From Methylopila capsulata (GTDB lineage: Bacteria; Pseudomonadota; Alphaproteobacteria; Rhizobiales; Methylopilaceae): a DNA stretch of 64,000 nucleotides. The notes under the pieces are model-generated. The model saw only the letters and a program-made list of their open reading frames with translations, ran no database searches and was not told where the DNA came from. The stretch is from assembly GCF_016907975.1 (NCBI RefSeq), contig NZ_JAFBCY010000003.1, positions 930,001-994,000 on the forward strand, given 5' to 3'. Each line of letters opens with the position of its first letter. The first letter of the stretch is position 1. Shown in pieces: positions 1-8,097 of the stretch. Made by a program: the position numbers and the translations under genes.

Positions 1-638
1 TGGTCGTGATCGCCGCGGCGCCCTTCGTCCTCACGTTGATCTACACGGTCGTTCCCCCGGTCTCGACGCCCATGCTGGCGCGCTGGCTGACGCTCAGGCC
101 GGTGACGCGGACCTGGATTCCGCTGCAAAACGTGTCGGCCGCCCTGCCCCGGGCGGTGATCGTCTCCGAGGACGCGCGCTTCTGCGCCCACGCCGGGGTC
201 GACTGGCAGGCGATCAGCCTCGTGCTCGACCAGGGCGGCGACGGCGGCCCGAGCCGCGGCGCCTCCACCATCACCATGCAGGTCGCGAAGAACCTCTTTC
301 TCTGGCAGGGCGCGGCCTATCTGCGGAAGCCGTTCGAGATCGTGCTGGCGCACTGGATCGACCTCGTCTGGTCCAAGCGGCGGGTGATGGAGGTCTATCT
401 CAACATCGCGGAATGGGGGCCCGACGGCGTGTTCGGCGCCGAGGCCGGCGCCCGCCGCGCCTTCGGCAAGAGCGCCGCCCGCCTGAGCGCCCGCCAGGCG
501 GCGGTGATGACGGCCGCGCTGCCGAACCCGGTGCTGCGCGACCCCAAGCGGCCGAGCCGCCACGCCTCGACGCTCGCCTCCGTCATCATCCGCCGCGCGG
601 GAGGCGCCGCGGGGCTGACGGGCTGTCTCGCCCGCTGA
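1..638 (+). CDS. mtgA: Monofunctional peptidoglycan transglycosylase, 5' end cut by window edge
   Basis: GT51 glycosyltransferase that polymerises lipid II into glycan strands at the periplasmic face of the inner membrane, without a transpeptidase domain. Counting from the GTG at 6, the catalytic glutamate lies in SEDARFCAHAGVDW (about residue 55), followed by the GASTITMQVAKNLFL substrate-binding motif and the second conserved glutamate in YLNIAEWGPDGVFG. The N-terminal hydrophobic anchor is short from that GTG and the frame is open to the edge, so the true start probably lies upstream of the window. The family assignment is firm; the start is unknown. Confidence 0.9.
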   Translation, partial: VVIAAAPFVLTLIYTVVPPVSTPMLARWLTLRPVTRTWIPLQNVSAALPRAVIVSEDARFCAHAGVDWQAISLVLDQGGDGGPSRGASTITMQVAKNLFLWQGAAYLRKPFEIVLAHWIDLVWSKRRVMEVYLNIAEWGPDGVFGAEAGARRAFGKSAARLSARQAAVMTAALPNPVLRDPKRPSRHASTLASVIIRRAGGAAGLTGCLAR

Positions 639-788
639 GCGTCGATCGGCGCCATTCACCGGCGAGGGGGCTGGCGTTTCCGGCATGATGCCGCTATAAG
701 CCCGCCCCTGAGTTAAGGCGGCGCGACGCTCCGCCCGCACATCCGCGCGCGCGCAAGCGCTGCGACCAGATCCGACGGAGTGAATGAC

Positions 789-971
789 ATGGCCGTTCCG
801 AAGCGAAAGACCTCCCCGATGAAGCGCGGCCACCGCCGCTCGGCCGACGCGCTCAAGGCCCCGACCTATGTCGAGGACAAGGACTCGGGCGAGCTGCGCC
901 GTCCGCATCATGTCGACCTGAAGACCGGCATGTACCGCGGCCGCCAGATCCTGACCCCGAAGGAAGCCTGA
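789..971 (+). CDS. rpmF: 50S ribosomal protein L32
   Basis: Small basic component of the large ribosomal subunit, 60 residues. It begins [18 protein letters not shown], the typical L32 start, and ends in the alphaproteobacterial form [15 protein letters not shown] chose the ATG at 789 because GGAG ends 8 nt upstream and family members start with MAVPK; a GTG three codons earlier (780) is open but overlaps that Shine-Dalgarno sequence. It follows mtgA, an order common in this group. A GC-rich hairpin about 50 nt downstream probably ends transcription. Confidence 0.96.
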   Translation: MAVPKRKTSPMKRGHRRSADALKAPTYVEDKDSGELRRPHHVDLKTGMYRGRQILTPKEA

Positions 972-1021
972 GGCTTTCTGAGGAGGTCCGGGTCCCCGGA
1001 CCCGACATCGAGATATGCGTC

Positions 1022-1046
1022 ACGCCCGGCCCCTTGCGCCGGGCGT
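1022..1046 (+). terminator. Probable rpmF terminator hairpin
   Basis: A 9-bp perfect stem, ACGCCCGGC (1022-1030) with GCCGGGCGT (1038-1046), 7-nt loop, followed by the T-rich TCGTCGTTT. It sits between rpmF and the convergent gene at 1063-1416 and could serve both directions, though the T tract is interrupted. Confidence 0.55.
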
Positions 1047-1062
1047 TCGTCGTTTCAGCCGA

Positions 1063-1416
1063 TCAGGCGACGTCGGGGTCTTCGGCCAGCGCCCGGCGCG
1101 CGGCGTCACGGTGGCGGTCGGTCATGTGCATCCGCACGTTGGCGATCGCGGCCGCAAGGATGCTGGCGTCGTCCGCAAAGCCGAGGATCGGGAGGAAGTC
1201 CGGCACGGCGTCCACGGGCAGCACGAAATAGGCCAGCGCGCCGATCAGCGTCGCCCGCACGTGCAGCGGCGTCTCGCGGTCGAAGGCGCAGTAGTAGGCC
1301 GCGACCGCGTCCTCCGCGAAGGGGATCGACCGCGCCACCTTCTTCAGCTTGGGCCAGAACTCGCGGCTCACCCGCGAGGCGTCGCGCTCGAACCCGCCGG
1401 TCGTGCCTGCGTCCAT
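1063..1416 (-). CDS. YkvA-family (DUF1232) protein
   Basis: 117-residue protein with the DUF1232 core YYCAFDRETPLHVRATLIGALAYFVLPVDAVPDFLP, shown here by its hallmark pieces LIGALAYFVLP and DAVPDFLPILGFADD. The family is short, has one or two amphipathic or membrane helices, and has no settled biochemical role. The ATG at 1416 is preferred over the upstream in-frame start because GAGGAG lies just upstream of it. It is the last gene of a possible minus-strand run (2130-1063), although 70 bp separate it from the metallopeptidase gene. Confidence 0.85.
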   Translation of the reverse strand: MDAGTTGGFERDASRVSREFWPKLKKVARSIPFAEDAVAAYYCAFDRETPLHVRATLIGALAYFVLPVDAVPDFLPILGFADDASILAAAIANVRMHMTDRHRDAARRALAEDPDVA

Positions 1417-1486
1417 GCCTCGTCTCCTCGATCGGGCCCCATGTGCGGCCCATCGTGGGACAAGGTGGCCCCGCACCTTCCGGCGA

Positions 1487-1909
1487 TCAAGCCTCGGCGG
1501 CCGCCTTCTCCTCGAGCGCCTCCATGTCCTCGTCGGACAGCCCGAAGTGGTGCCCGATCTCGTGGATCATGACGTGCGCGACGATCGCGCCGAGCGTTTC
1601 CTCGTGCTCCGCCCAGTAGTCCAGGATCGGACGTCGGTAGAGATGGATGACGTTCGGCATCTGCCCGGTCTGGGCGACGGCGGCTCCCTGCGCCAGCCCG
1701 ATCCCGGTGAACAGCCCGAGCAGGTCGAACTCGCTCTCCGCGCCAAGCTCGCGCACCACCTCCTCGGTGGGGAAGTCATCGATCTGGATGACCACGCCGT
1801 CCGCCAGCTCCCGGAGCGAGAGCGGGAGCCCGAACAGCGTCTCGTGCGCGATCGCCTCGAGGTCGGCGAGGCTCGGCGCCGCCAGCGCGGCCCAGTCGAT
1901 CGTCGTCAT
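1487..1909 (-). CDS. Metallopeptidase family protein (minimal MMP-like zincin)
   Basis: 140-residue protein with the zinc-binding motif HEIGHHFGLSDEDM near the C-terminus, where the first two His are metal ligands and Glu is the catalytic base. It belongs to the bacterial Zn-dependent proteases with an MMP-like domain (COG3824), which are about this size and cytoplasmic; their substrates are unknown. The start is set at ATG 1909, which has a GGGAGGG sequence a few bases upstream; a start 13 codons earlier would run into the preceding gene. It lies only 2 bp after the stop of the small membrane protein gene, so the two are probably co-transcribed. Confidence 0.87.
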   Translation of the reverse strand: MTTIDWAALAAPSLADLEAIAHETLFGLPLSLRELADGVVIQIDDFPTEEVVRELGAESEFDLLGLFTGIGLAQGAAVAQTGQMPNVIHLYRRPILDYWAEHEETLGAIVAHVMIHEIGHHFGLSDEDMEALEEKAAAEA

Positions 1910-1911
1910 TC

Positions 1912-2130
1912 CTACCCTCCCGGAACGCCATAGGTTGCGAGCGCCCATGCGATCAGGGCGACCGAGGCGAGGATAGCAAGCCCGCGCCCGAACCGCCGAG
2001 CCCAGAGTTCCACCGCATCCTCGGGCGCGCCCGAGGGGCCGGAGCCCGTCCCCTGCGCCGTCGAACCGCCGAACAGATCCTCGCTGGGGCGAAGGTCTGC
2101 GCGTGAGTCCCGCGAGTCGTCTCGTCGCAT
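1912..2130 (-). CDS. Small single-pass membrane protein, unknown function
   Basis: 72-residue protein with a charged, Asp/Arg-rich N-terminal half and one C-terminal transmembrane segment (GLAILASVALIAWALATYGV), so it is probably tail-anchored. I chose the ATG at 2130, preceded by AAAAGG with about 9 nt spacing, over the TTG ten codons upstream. Its stop almost touches the start of the metallopeptidase gene, which suggests translational coupling. No family recognised. Confidence 0.65.
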   Translation of the reverse strand: MRRDDSRDSRADLRPSEDLFGGSTAQGTGSGPSGAPEDAVELWARRFGRGLAILASVALIAWALATYGVPGG

Positions 2131-2366
2131 TTTCTTGAACCTTTTTGGAACGGTTACCAATCTGGAACAGTTTATCGCATACGAGAACTCAATAACGCAC
2201 GCCGGCCGCTGCAGCTAAAACGCCTCGCGGCGGGCTAGCGCGCCCGCGGGTCGACGCTGATCTGAGCGCCGCGTTCCATGAACTGCGGAACGATGGCTTG
2301 CATCAAGCGGCGACGAGCCGGCGGTCCAAATTAATCTGCTGAAGAACAAACCGGAGAGAAACACCT

Positions 2367-2678
2367 ATGAAGACCATTCTGTATTCGACCGCGTTCGCCG
2401 CAGGCCTCGCCGCGCTTTCGCTCACGCCCGCCTCGGCCGCAGGCGTGATGACCAGGGCGCCGGTGGCGACCTCGCCGCTCGTCACGGACGTCGCGTGCCG
2501 CACCGTCGAAACCCGCAAGGTCCGCAACGGCGTGACCCGCATCGAGCGCAAGCAGGTCTGCAACAACGACCGCCGCGCCTACCGCGACGATCGTGACCGC
2601 CGCCACCGCGACCGTCGCTATGTGGAGGACCGCCGCTACGATCCGCGGCCTGGATTCAACATCCGAATCGGTCAGTAA
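2367..2678 (+). CDS. Small secreted Cys-X20-Cys protein A
   Basis: 103-residue protein of unknown function with a clear signal peptide (hydrophobic stretch ending SLTPASAA). The mature part has a two-cysteine core, VACRTVETRKVRNGVTRI to QVC, with exactly 20 residues between the cysteines. A very Arg/Asp/Tyr-rich linker follows (RRAYRDDRDRRHRDRRY), and the end is DPRPGFNIRIGQ. RBS GGAG is present upstream. It is a paralogue of the next gene and shares the Cys spacing with the third one at 3483. The product is presumably periplasmic or surface-exposed with an intramolecular disulfide; that is inference. Confidence 0.8.
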   Translation: MKTILYSTAFAAGLAALSLTPASAAGVMTRAPVATSPLVTDVACRTVETRKVRNGVTRIERKQVCNNDRRAYRDDRDRRHRDRRYVEDRRYDPRPGFNIRIGQ

Positions 2679-2700
2679 GCCCACCCTATCTTGCTTGAAA

Positions 2701-2729
2701 CGCCCCGGCCCCGCCGGGGCGTTTCTTTT
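2701..2729 (+). terminator. Rho-independent terminator
   Basis: The stem CGCCCCGGC with GCCGGGGCG closes on a 3-nt loop and is followed by TTTCTTTT. It lies 22 bp after the stop of the first small secreted protein gene, on the same strand. Confidence 0.85.
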
Positions 2730-2930
2730 GCGTAAACAAGGCCTGTGGCCTTAAGTCCTGCTGTCCGGCGCGCACGGCGCGCTATCTGCTTTCGGGTTCG
2801 ACGGCGGACGTCCGCCCGTGAACGGCGGATGAACGTCGATCTCAGATCAAGTTCATCGCTTTCGAGCGACGATAAATCCCATAAGACGCCACGCCGCACG
2901 TGGCGATGACGTGAACCGAGGAGTATTCGC

Positions 2931-3260
2931 ATGAAGGGTCTGATCTTGTCGGCCGGCCTGGCTCTCGGCCTCGGCGGCCTCAGCCTCGCTCCCGCCGCCG
3001 CCGCCCCGCTGGCGCCCGTCGGCGTCGTCGTGGCGCCGAGCCTGGTGGACCAGGTCGCCTGCCGCACCGTGACGAAGTCCGTGCGCCGCAACGGCGTGAC
3101 GCGCATCACCAAGACGCAGCAGTGCACGCCCAACCGCTACGGCCAGCGCCGCGTCTACGGCAACGGCGGCCGGGTCTACGACCGCCGCGTCTACCGGAAC
3201 GACCGCCCGTACTATCGTCCGGCCCCGCGCCCCGGCTTCACGGTCCGCGTCAACCCGTGA
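2931..3260 (+). CDS. Small secreted Cys-X20-Cys protein B
   Basis: 109-residue paralogue of the gene at 2367. The signal peptide ends SLAPAAAA; the core is VACRTVTKSVRRNGVTRI to QQC, again with 20 residues between the two cysteines; a Tyr/Arg/Gly/Asn-rich linker (RRVYGNGGRVYDRRVYRND) follows, and the tail APRPGFTVRVNP matches the PGF-[IV]-R-[IV] ending of protein A. RBS GAGGAG precedes the ATG. It has its own terminator and a long upstream gap, so it is probably a separate transcription unit that arose by tandem duplication. Function unknown. Confidence 0.8.
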   Translation: MKGLILSAGLALGLGGLSLAPAAAAPLAPVGVVVAPSLVDQVACRTVTKSVRRNGVTRITKTQQCTPNRYGQRRVYGNGGRVYDRRVYRNDRPYYRPAPRPGFTVRVNP

Positions 3261-3294
3261 CCGCTTGATCTTAGTAGGTCTTAACGCCTGTTAA

Positions 3295-3331
3295 TAAAAA
3301 GGCCCGGATCGCTCGCCGATCCGGGCCTTTT
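3295..3331 (+). terminator. Rho-independent terminator
   Basis: An 11-bp perfect stem GGCCCGGATCG (3301-3311) with CGATCCGGGCC (3317-3327), flanked by an A run upstream and TTTT downstream. It ends the transcript of small secreted protein B. Confidence 0.92.
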
Positions 3332-3482
3332 GCTGTCTATCGGCCCGACACATTCCCCGCAAAAAGTTTTAGACATGGTCTTCACGTCGCCGAGCACTTG
3401 CCGTGATTTCGCCATGACGGGAATCGATCGTCCCCAGCTGTGGGGCATGAGACGCCGTCCATGTCTTGGGGAGTATCGTGAG

Positions 3483-3785
3483 ATGAAAGTTCTGGTTCTG
3501 GGAGCGGCCGCAGCGATCGTCTGCGGAGCCGCGCTGTCGGCTGCTCCGGCGTCCGCCGGATCCTATTTCGAGTTCGGCGTCGGGCCGTCGCGGCACTATT
3601 ATGCGCCGCCCCCTCCGCCTCCGCCCGCGTACTACCCGCCGCGCCGCGCCTATTACTACGAGCCGGCGCCGGTCTATCGCGCGCCTCCGCGCGAGGTGTG
3701 CCGGGTGCGGACCGTTCGGGAATGGGGACCTTATGGTCCCTACGACAAGCGCGTCGAAACCTGCCGCCGCAACGACGGCTGGTGA
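3483..3785 (+). CDS. Small secreted Cys-X20-Cys protein C (Tyr/Pro-rich)
   Basis: 100-residue secreted protein. The start at ATG 3483 has GGGGAG 9 nt upstream and gives a canonical signal peptide (MKVLVLGAAAAIVCGAAL, cleavage near APASAG). The mature part is Pro/Tyr-rich (PPPPPPPAYYPPRRAYYYEP) and then has a C-terminal two-cysteine segment from EVCRVRTVREW to RVETC, with 20 residues between the cysteines as in proteins A and B, though the sequence is otherwise diverged. Function unknown; the position and spacing suggest a three-gene family array. Confidence 0.75.
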   Translation: MKVLVLGAAAAIVCGAALSAAPASAGSYFEFGVGPSRHYYAPPPPPPPAYYPPRRAYYYEPAPVYRAPPREVCRVRTVREWGPYGPYDKRVETCRRNDGW

Positions 3786-3822
3786 CCGCGGAGCCGCCGG
3801 ACGCGGGCGCCGCGACGGCGGC

Positions 3823-4434
3823 TCACCACAGCGTCTTGGCGGCCTTCGCCGGCCACTCCCGATCGTAGGTCTCGCCGCCGATGCGGTCGGCGCTGATCGT
3901 CGCCAGAATGCGGCCGGGCGTCGGAAGGGCGCCCGGCGCGACGAAGGTGCTCGGGTCCCAGAGGCCGGAGCGCATGATCGCGCGCGCGCACTGGAAGTAG
4001 ACCGCCTCGATCGTGATGACCAAAGCGGTGTGCGGCGCGGCGCCGTCGACCGCGAAGGACGCGAGCAGCTCGGCGTCGGCCGAGATCGCGGCGCGGCCGT
4101 TGACCCTGAGCGTCACCCCGGAGCCGGGGATCAGGAACAGCAGCGCGACGCGCGGATCCACGAGCAGGTTGCGCAGGGAATCGATGCGATTGTTGCCGCG
4201 GCGGTCCGGCAGGATGAGCGTCGCGTCGTCCGCCACCCGGATGAAGCCGCGGCCGTCGCCGCGCGGCGAGCAGTCCAGCCCCTCGGGACCGGAGGTGGCG
4301 AGCGCGACGAAGGGCGACGCCTCAATCATCGCCCGGTACTCCGGGGTGAGGCGAGCGACCTGTTTGACGAGCGAGGCCTCGGCCGGATGGCCGTAGATGG
4401 CATCGAGCTCCGCGAGGGTGGTGATCGTGCTCAT
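3823..4434 (-). CDS. Pyridoxamine 5'-phosphate oxidase family flavoprotein
   Basis: 203-residue FMN-binding split-barrel protein. Recognisable parts are SPFVALATSGPEGLDCSPRG, then ATLILPDRRGNNRIDSLRNL and PRVALLFLIPGSGVTLRVNG, the flavin and phosphate-binding strands of the PPOX fold. It resembles the MSMEG_1061-type PPOX subfamily rather than PdxH itself, so a role in vitamin B6 synthesis should not be assumed; relatives act on haem breakdown products, F420 or unknown substrates. It stands alone downstream of the response-regulator gene, 25 bp away and on the same strand. Confidence 0.85.
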   Translation of the reverse strand: MSTITTLAELDAIYGHPAEASLVKQVARLTPEYRAMIEASPFVALATSGPEGLDCSPRGDGRGFIRVADDATLILPDRRGNNRIDSLRNLLVDPRVALLFLIPGSGVTLRVNGRAAISADAELLASFAVDGAAPHTALVITIEAVYFQCARAIMRSGLWDPSTFVAPGALPTPGRILATISADRIGGETYDREWPAKAAKTLW

Positions 4435-4459
4435 GCGCGTCTCATCGGCGGGGAAAGCG

Positions 4460-5092
4460 TCAGCGGCGTTCGCCCGACGTCGACGACATCACGATGCGCA
4501 CGAGATCGGCGGCGTTCTTCGCGCCGATCTTTTCCATGATTCGCGCACGATGCACCTCGATCGTCCGGGGGCTGATCCCCAACGCGCGGCCGGCTTCCTT
4601 GTTGGACTGGCCGGCGGCGACCAGCGACAGCACCTCGCGCTCGCGCGGCGTGAGGTGATCGCTCACCAGGACGTGGGAGCCGCCCTCCACCCGCGCCTCG
4701 GCGCGCGCGCCGCTCGCGGCGAGCGCCTCGACCACGCGGTCCACGATCCTCAGGGGATCGAACGGCTTCTCGATGAAGTCGAGCGCGCCATGCCGGATCG
4801 CCTCGACGGCCATCGGGATGTCGCCGGAGCCGGACACGATGAACACGGGCGCCGCGTAGTGGCGCTGGTTGAGGCGCTTGAGGATCTCGAGCCCCGACAG
4901 GCCCGGCATCATGACGTCCAGCAGGACGCAGGCGGGCGTCTCACGCTCGGCGCGCTCCAGGAAGTCCGCGCCGTCCGCGAACGCCAGGACCTCGAACCCG
5001 TCGGCCTCGAAGGCCGCGGTCAGAACGTCCCGGATCGCCTCGTCGTCGTCGACGATGAAGATCCGCCGCCGCGCCCCTCGGGAGACTGCCAT
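4460..5092 (-). CDS. FixJ/NarL-type response regulator
   Basis: 210-residue two-domain transcription factor. The receiver domain (residues 10-125) has the acidic pair in IFIVDDDEA, the phosphoacceptor Asp59 in VLLDVMMPG, Ser87 and Lys109 in EKPF. The LuxR-type helix-turn-helix at residues 147-205 contains LTPREREVLSLVAAGQSNKE and RTIEVHRARIMEKI. This is the FixJ architecture. No histidine kinase gene is adjacent, so it is an orphan regulator here and its signal and targets cannot be read from the context. No strong Shine-Dalgarno sequence precedes the ATG at 5092. Confidence 0.9.
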   Translation of the reverse strand: MAVSRGARRRIFIVDDDEAIRDVLTAAFEADGFEVLAFADGADFLERAERETPACVLLDVMMPGLSGLEILKRLNQRHYAAPVFIVSGSGDIPMAVEAIRHGALDFIEKPFDPLRIVDRVVEALAASGARAEARVEGGSHVLVSDHLTPREREVLSLVAAGQSNKEAGRALGISPRTIEVHRARIMEKIGAKNAADLVRIVMSSTSGERR

Positions 5093-5199
5093 AGGTTTAC
5101 GCCGACGCTCCCCATTCCTAAAGCATACGTCGAATTACTCAGTCCCGAACTTCTGCGGGAAGAAAAGGAAGAGTGCAAGCGGGCGACGCCGATACCCTT

Positions 5200-6390
5200 C
5201 TAAATCCGGGGCGTTTCGGCGCGCTTGATCCATGCGGCGAGCCGCGTCCCCGCTTCCGCCACCTGGGCGGGCTCGCGAAGGTAGCAGAGCCGCAGGAAGC
5301 CCTCGCCGCCGGCGCCGAAGGCGGTTCCGGGGGCCACTCCGACGAGCGCTTCGTCGACGAGCCTGAGGGCGAGCGCGCGCGTGTCCGGCAGGCCGTCGAT
5401 CGCGACGAACAGGTAGAACGCGCCCGCGGGCTCCGCGTAGCGCACCCGGCCGGTGGCCGACAGCGCCTCGACCAGCGCCGCCCGGCTCTCCGCGGCGCGC
5501 TCGATCTGGCGCGCGATGAAGGGATCGCCCTGCTCGACCGCCGCCACCGCGCCGCGCTGGAGGAACGGCGGCACGCCGGAGGTCGAGTACTGGATCAAGC
5601 TTTCGATGGTCGGCCCGAGCGAGGGATCGGCCTCGATCCAGCCCATCCGCCAGCCGGTCATAGCCCAGTTTTTCGAGAAGGTGTTGGTGTAGAGGATGCG
5701 ATCCTCGGGATCGGCGACGTCGTGGAACGACGGCGCCCGCCCGCCGGCGTAGACGAAGCGGCCGTAGACTTCGTCGGCGACGATCCAGAGCCCGTGGCGC
5801 CGCGCGAGCGCGAGCAGGTTCTTGAGGTCGTCGAGGCTCGCGACCCAGCCCGTCGGGTTCGACGGCGAGTTGACGAGGATCGCCCGCGTGCGGGGCGTGA
5901 CCGCCGCCTCCAGCCGCTCGATGTCCGGCGTCCAGCCGTCGTTCCCGAAGCTCATGGGGACCTGCACCGGCTTCGCGCCGCCGACGCCTGCCGCCGCCGC
6001 GAAGTTCGGCCAGGCCGGGGTGGGCACGATCACCTCGTCGCCGGCCCCCGCCACCAGGCGGATCGAGATCTGGATCGCCTGCATGCCGCCGACGGTGACG
6101 TAGAACCGCGTGTGGTCCTCCGAGACGCCGTAGAGGCGGGCGTGGTAGCGCGCGAGCGCCGCGCGGAGCTCCGGCACGCCGGCCTGCCAGGTGTAGAAGG
6201 TCTCGCCGCCGCCGAGCGCCGCCGAGGCCGCCTCGGCGATGAAGCCCGGCGTCGGCAGGTCGCCCTCCCCCACCCACAGCGGGATCAGCCCCTCGCGGCC
6301 GCGGCCGTAGTTGAACACTTCGACGATGCCGCTCTTGGGCGCGCGGCGGGCGGGCTCGGCAAGGGCGGCGAACAGGGAAGACGAGGTCAT
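5200..6390 (-). CDS. PLP-dependent class I/II aminotransferase
   Basis: 396-residue fold-type I aminotransferase. The motifs are complete: SNPSNPTGW, ADEVYGRF with the Asp that binds the pyridine nitrogen, and TNTFSKNWAMTGWRMGW with the PLP-binding lysine. It resembles the general aspartate/aromatic or alanine aminotransferase subgroup of alphaproteobacteria; the substrate cannot be fixed from sequence. It is monocistronic, with about 110 bp on each side. Confidence 0.9.
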   Translation of the reverse strand: MTSSSLFAALAEPARRAPKSGIVEVFNYGRGREGLIPLWVGEGDLPTPGFIAEAASAALGGGETFYTWQAGVPELRAALARYHARLYGVSEDHTRFYVTVGGMQAIQISIRLVAGAGDEVIVPTPAWPNFAAAAGVGGAKPVQVPMSFGNDGWTPDIERLEAAVTPRTRAILVNSPSNPTGWVASLDDLKNLLALARRHGLWIVADEVYGRFVYAGGRAPSFHDVADPEDRILYTNTFSKNWAMTGWRMGWIEADPSLGPTIESLIQYSTSGVPPFLQRGAVAAVEQGDPFIARQIERAAESRAALVEALSATGRVRYAEPAGAFYLFVAIDGLPDTRALALRLVDEALVGVAPGTAFGAGGEGFLRLCYLREPAQVAEAGTRLAAWIKRAETPRI

Positions 6391-6500
6391 GGCGGAGAAA
6401 TGTCGGTCTCTGGAGCTGCGGACCGCCGCACCTTACCCGCGGGGCGGCGCGGCCGGGGATGAATATCCGTGACGGAAACCATCACGCCGGCGTCGCGGCC

Positions 6501-7028
6501 TCAGAGCAGGCGCGCCATGGCGAGCCGGGGTCCCAGCGCGTCGAGGCCGATCGCGCGCTCGCGGGCGCGGACGCCGGCGAGGCCCGGCGCGAGCAGCGCG
6601 TCGTCCGCCGCAAGGAAGCCGAGGCTGCGGTAGAACGGGGCGTTCCAGGGCACGTCGCGAAAGGTCGTCAGCGTCACGGCGGGCCAGAACGCCCACGCGG
6701 CGTGTTCCAGCGCAGCCGTCATGAGCGCGCGCCCGAGCCCGCGCCGCATATGCGCGGGATCGACGGCGATCGTGAAGACGTGGAGGGCCGCGTCCAGCGG
6801 CGCGGCGGCGACGAAGCCCGCCGTCCGGCCGTCCTCGACCTCGGCGACGAGCAACAGCCCGTCGGCCAGCGCCCGCCGGAGCGGCTCCTCGGGCGGGAGG
6901 GCGCCGTCCGGCGGAAGCGGGATGCCGACCGTCCGGAACAGATGGTCGGCGCGGGCTTCGAGCGCGCAGAGCGGGGCCGGGTCGTCGTCCCGGCCGTCCC
7001 GCAGCCGAAATCCGCGCGGGGCGCTCAG
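6501..7028 (-). CDS. GNAT family N-acetyltransferase, probable CTG start
   Basis: The GNAT core is clear: VFTIAVDPAHMRRGLGRALM is the acetyl-CoA pyrophosphate loop (R/Q-x-x-G-x-G/A), with FYRSLGF near the C-terminus. The first ATG/GTG/TTG in this frame (TTG at 6854) would remove the N-terminal beta strand and first helices. The frame stays open further upstream and reads a convincing GNAT N-terminus (FRLRDGRDDD, then LEARADHLFRTVGIPLP). The best candidate start is CTG at 7028-7026, which overlaps the TGA of the upstream gene and has GAAGG 9 nt upstream. This gives 175 residues, normal for the family. The function is firm; the start codon is an inference. Confidence 0.7.
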   Translation of the reverse strand: MSAPRGFRLRDGRDDDPAPLCALEARADHLFRTVGIPLPPDGALPPEEPLRRALADGLLLVAEVEDGRTAGFVAAAPLDAALHVFTIAVDPAHMRRGLGRALMTAALEHAAWAFWPAVTLTTFRDVPWNAPFYRSLGFLAADDALLAPGLAGVRARERAIGLDALGPRLAMARLL

Positions 7029-7318
7029 CCCTCGTAGCCTTCGATCGCCATCAGGTCGATCTCGACCGCGCCGTCGCGCTTGGCCTTGGCGCGCTGGTAC
7101 TCGGGCGACTTCCAGCAGGCGACGGCCTGCTCGTAAGACGGGAATTCGATCACGACGTTGCGGGCGCGGGCCTCGCCCTCGAGCGCTTCGAGCTTGCCGC
7201 CGCGCACGAGAAACCGGCCGTCGTACTTAGCGAAGGCCTCGGCGTTGTCGTTGCGGTAGGCGTCGTAGCCGGCCTGGTCCGTGATGTCGATGCGAACGAT
7301 CCAATAGCCCTTGGGCAT
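7025..7318 (-). CDS. DUF1330 domain-containing protein
   Basis: 97-residue protein of the dimeric alpha/beta-barrel superfamily: begins MPKGYWIVRIDITD, with GRFLVRGGKLEALEGEARAR and FPSYEQAVACWKSPEYQ typical of DUF1330. The biochemical role of the family is not established. The start is ATG 7318, preceded by AGGAG at 9 nt spacing. Its stop overlaps the proposed CTG start of the acetyltransferase gene, and it lies 71 bp downstream of pyrF. Confidence 0.9.
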   Translation of the reverse strand: MPKGYWIVRIDITDQAGYDAYRNDNAEAFAKYDGRFLVRGGKLEALEGEARARNVVIEFPSYEQAVACWKSPEYQRAKAKRDGAVEIDLMAIEGYEG

Positions 7319-7389
7319 GAAAGGCGTCTCCTGGCTCCGGCGCGGCGTCTCGCGCGGGGACCGCAGGGATACGCCGCCCGGCCCGAGAA

Positions 7390-8097
7390 TCAACCCGCCG
7401 CAGCGGCGATCTCGGCCACGATGGCCTCGGCGGCGGCGCGAGGATCCTCCGCCGAGAGGATCGGCCGCGCCACGACGAGGCGGTCGGCGCCGGCGCGGAT
7501 CGCCTCAGCCGGGGTCGCCACGCGCTTCTGGTCGCCGAGCGCCGCGCCGGCCGGCCGCACGCCGGGCGTCACCGCGAGGAACGGCGAAGGCGCGATCCGG
7601 CGGACGGCGGCGAGATCGGTCGGCGCGCAGATCACGCCGTCGACGCCGGCCTCGCGGGCCTGCCGCACCCGCCGCGCGACCAGCGCCTCGGGGCCTTCGC
7701 GGAAGCCGGCCTCCTTCACGTCGGCCGCGTCCCACGACGTCAGCACAGTGACGCCGAGCACCTTCATCGGCGACCCCTCCCGGCCCGCCGCGGCGGCGCG
7801 CAGGGTCTGCGGGTAGGCGTGCACGGTGAGGATCGCCGCGCCGAGCTTGGCGACCTGCCGCGTCGCCTTCTCCACCGTGGCGCCGATGTCGTGGAGCTTC
7901 AGGTCCACGAACACCTGCTTGCCGGCGCCCGCCAGCCGCTCCGCCAGCACCAGGCCGCCGGCGAAGGAGAGTTCGTAGCCGATCTTGTAGAAGGTCACGG
8001 CGTCGCCGAGCCGGGCCACCATCGCCTCGGCGTCCAAGACGGTGGGGAGGTCCAGGCCGACGATCAACCGGTCGCGCGGGTCGAGCGTCTCCGTCAC
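7390..8097 (-). CDS. pyrF: Orotidine-5'-phosphate decarboxylase
   Basis: Last step of de novo UMP synthesis, decarboxylating OMP; cytoplasmic TIM-barrel homodimer. 235 residues, the usual length. The catalytic signature [16 protein letters not shown] holds the Asp-Lys-Asp array, and the C-terminal phosphate-binding region reads VTPGVRP and [13 protein letters not shown]. The start overlaps the stop of the FMN reductase gene by 4 bp (ATGA), so the two are translationally coupled. The pyrF-DUF1330 neighbourhood is common in Hyphomicrobiales. Confidence 0.97.
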   Translation of the reverse strand: MTETLDPRDRLIVGLDLPTVLDAEAMVARLGDAVTFYKIGYELSFAGGLVLAERLAGAGKQVFVDLKLHDIGATVEKATRQVAKLGAAILTVHAYPQTLRAAAAGREGSPMKVLGVTVLTSWDAADVKEAGFREGPEALVARRVRQAREAGVDGVICAPTDLAAVRRIAPSPFLAVTPGVRPAGAALGDQKRVATPAEAIRAGADRLVVARPILSAEDPRAAAEAIVAEIAAAAG

